A program made the position numbers and the translations under genes. From JAHFOW01 sp964370795 (lineage in GTDB: Bacteria > Planctomycetota > Brocadiia > Brocadiales > Brocadiaceae), in contig CAYJME010000209.1 in NCBI GenBank assembly GCA_964370795.1, positions 1-5,828 on the forward strand: a stretch of DNA of 5,828 bases, in the 5' to 3' direction. Under the pieces are notes generated by a model. It was not told the DNA's origin and did not search any database. It saw only the letters and a list, made by a program, of their open reading frames with translations. How positions within the stretch are numbered: the first letter of the stretch is position 1; each line of letters starts with the position of its first letter. This document shows positions 5,513 to 5,828 of the stretch, in pieces.

Positions 5513-5557
5513 TGGTCGGGGTGGCGGGATTTGAACCCACGACCTCTTGAACCCCAT
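5513..5557 (-). pseudogene. 3' fragment of tRNA-Pro(GGG), probable integration (att) site
   Basis: On the minus strand the fragment reads anticodon loop ATGGGGT (anticodon GGG at 34-36), anticodon stem 3' strand TCAAG, variable loop AGGTC, T stem GTGGG / loop TTCAAAT / CCCGC, acceptor 3' strand CACCCCG, discriminator A and encoded CCA. Everything on the 5' side is missing: the bases before the loop (TAGAA) do not pair with TCAAG, and no CGGGGTG acceptor 5' strand is found upstream. It therefore cannot make a tRNA. A breakpoint at the anticodon loop and perfect retention to the CCA are what tyrosine recombinases leave when they use tRNA 3' ends as attachment cores. Confidence 0.8.
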
Positions 5558-5828
5558 TTCTAAAAAGGGCATTTTTAACAGTTTTTATAACTCATTGGCG
5601 TTGCGTCTGTTACGGCTGTAATTATTTACATAATAATAACTTACTACCTATTTTGAATTCTGGTAACTCCGTTTGATTTCTTTCGATTCCGCTGGATTCG
5701 GTCACAATTTGGTCACAGTCGATTAAAGTAAAAGCAGAATTGATGGTATTATTTAATGATTCTTTCCTAACCGATTTTGTATTTGTAAACCATTGATTCT
5801 TTCAAAATACTTTTTCCGTTCTGTTTGT
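5558..5828. other. Putative edge of an integrated element; no identifiable complete gene
   Basis: By the geometry of the tRNA fragment, this side should belong to the inserted element. GATT recurs at 5675, 5685 and 5695, exactly ten bases apart, and is followed by GGTCACA at 5700-5706 and 5711-5717, eleven bases apart; helically phased short repeats of this kind can be recombinase or excisionase arm sites. On the minus strand a frame open to the window edge ends at 5753 (QTERKKYFERINGLQIQNRL and a few more residues), and a second frame is open from about 5801 to 5622 without a start codon. Either could be the tail of an integrase gene, possibly frameshifted, but no catalytic motif is in view. 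Confidence 0.35.

Noticed and set aside
5513..5600. A complete tRNA-Pro gene, or one interrupted by an intron
   Set aside because: No CGGGGTG acceptor strand, D arm or pairing anticodon 5' strand occurs in the 270 bases upstream, and no group I intron core was recognised. An integration scar is the simpler reading.

Overview
The window reads as accessory or intergenic-rich chromosome from an AT-rich (roughly 40% GC), Gram-negative-type bacterium. The mix of dispersed intergenic repeats, a secreted planctomycete-style esterase and an exported cyclase family protein suggests an anammox planctomycete (Brocadiaceae: Brocadia, Jettenia or Kuenenia). This is a memory-based judgement; Desulfobacterota or Nitrospirota are not excluded, because no phylogenetic marker gene is present.

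Left half, minus strand (about 117-2385). Three genes read leftwards: a signal-peptide-bearing cyclase family hydrolase (PF04199-like, 1410-2225), a five-repeat TPR lipoprotein (390-1127) and a small helical protein of unknown function (117-314). The cyclase is preceded by two very short reading frames joined to it by ATGA overlaps. A consensus-like promoter further upstream (2579-2607) is overlapped by a 7-bp direct repeat that could be an operator. The gaps hold several kinds of repeat-like or palindromic sequence (15-50, 351-383, 1276-1365, 2413-2497).

Centre (2226-2824). This 600-base divergent intergenic region separates the minus-strand genes from the plus-strand genes. It holds the minus-strand promoter, two repeat units exactly 50 bases apart, an inverted repeat, and a hairpin in the presumed leader of the glycosyltransferase gene.

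Right half, plus strand (2825-5497). A membrane-bound processive-type family 2 glycosyltransferase is followed after 2 nt by a three-helix membrane protein. After a further 61 nt comes a secreted alpha/beta hydrolase with a complete Ser-Asp-His triad. The likely theme is synthesis of an extracellular polysaccharide by the first two products and ester cleavage outside the cytoplasm by the third.

Right edge (5498-5828). Positions 5513-5557 are a 45-nt 3' fragment of a tRNA-Pro(GGG) on the minus strand, running from the anticodon loop to an encoded CCA, with no 5' half. This is the usual scar of tyrosine-recombinase integration at a tRNA 3' end. The geometry predicts that the element begins to the right of about 5558 and that an intact tRNA-Pro(GGG) lies at its far end, outside this window. 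The visible 270 bases of that side hold phased short repeats and the possible tail of a minus-strand gene, but no identifiable integrase.
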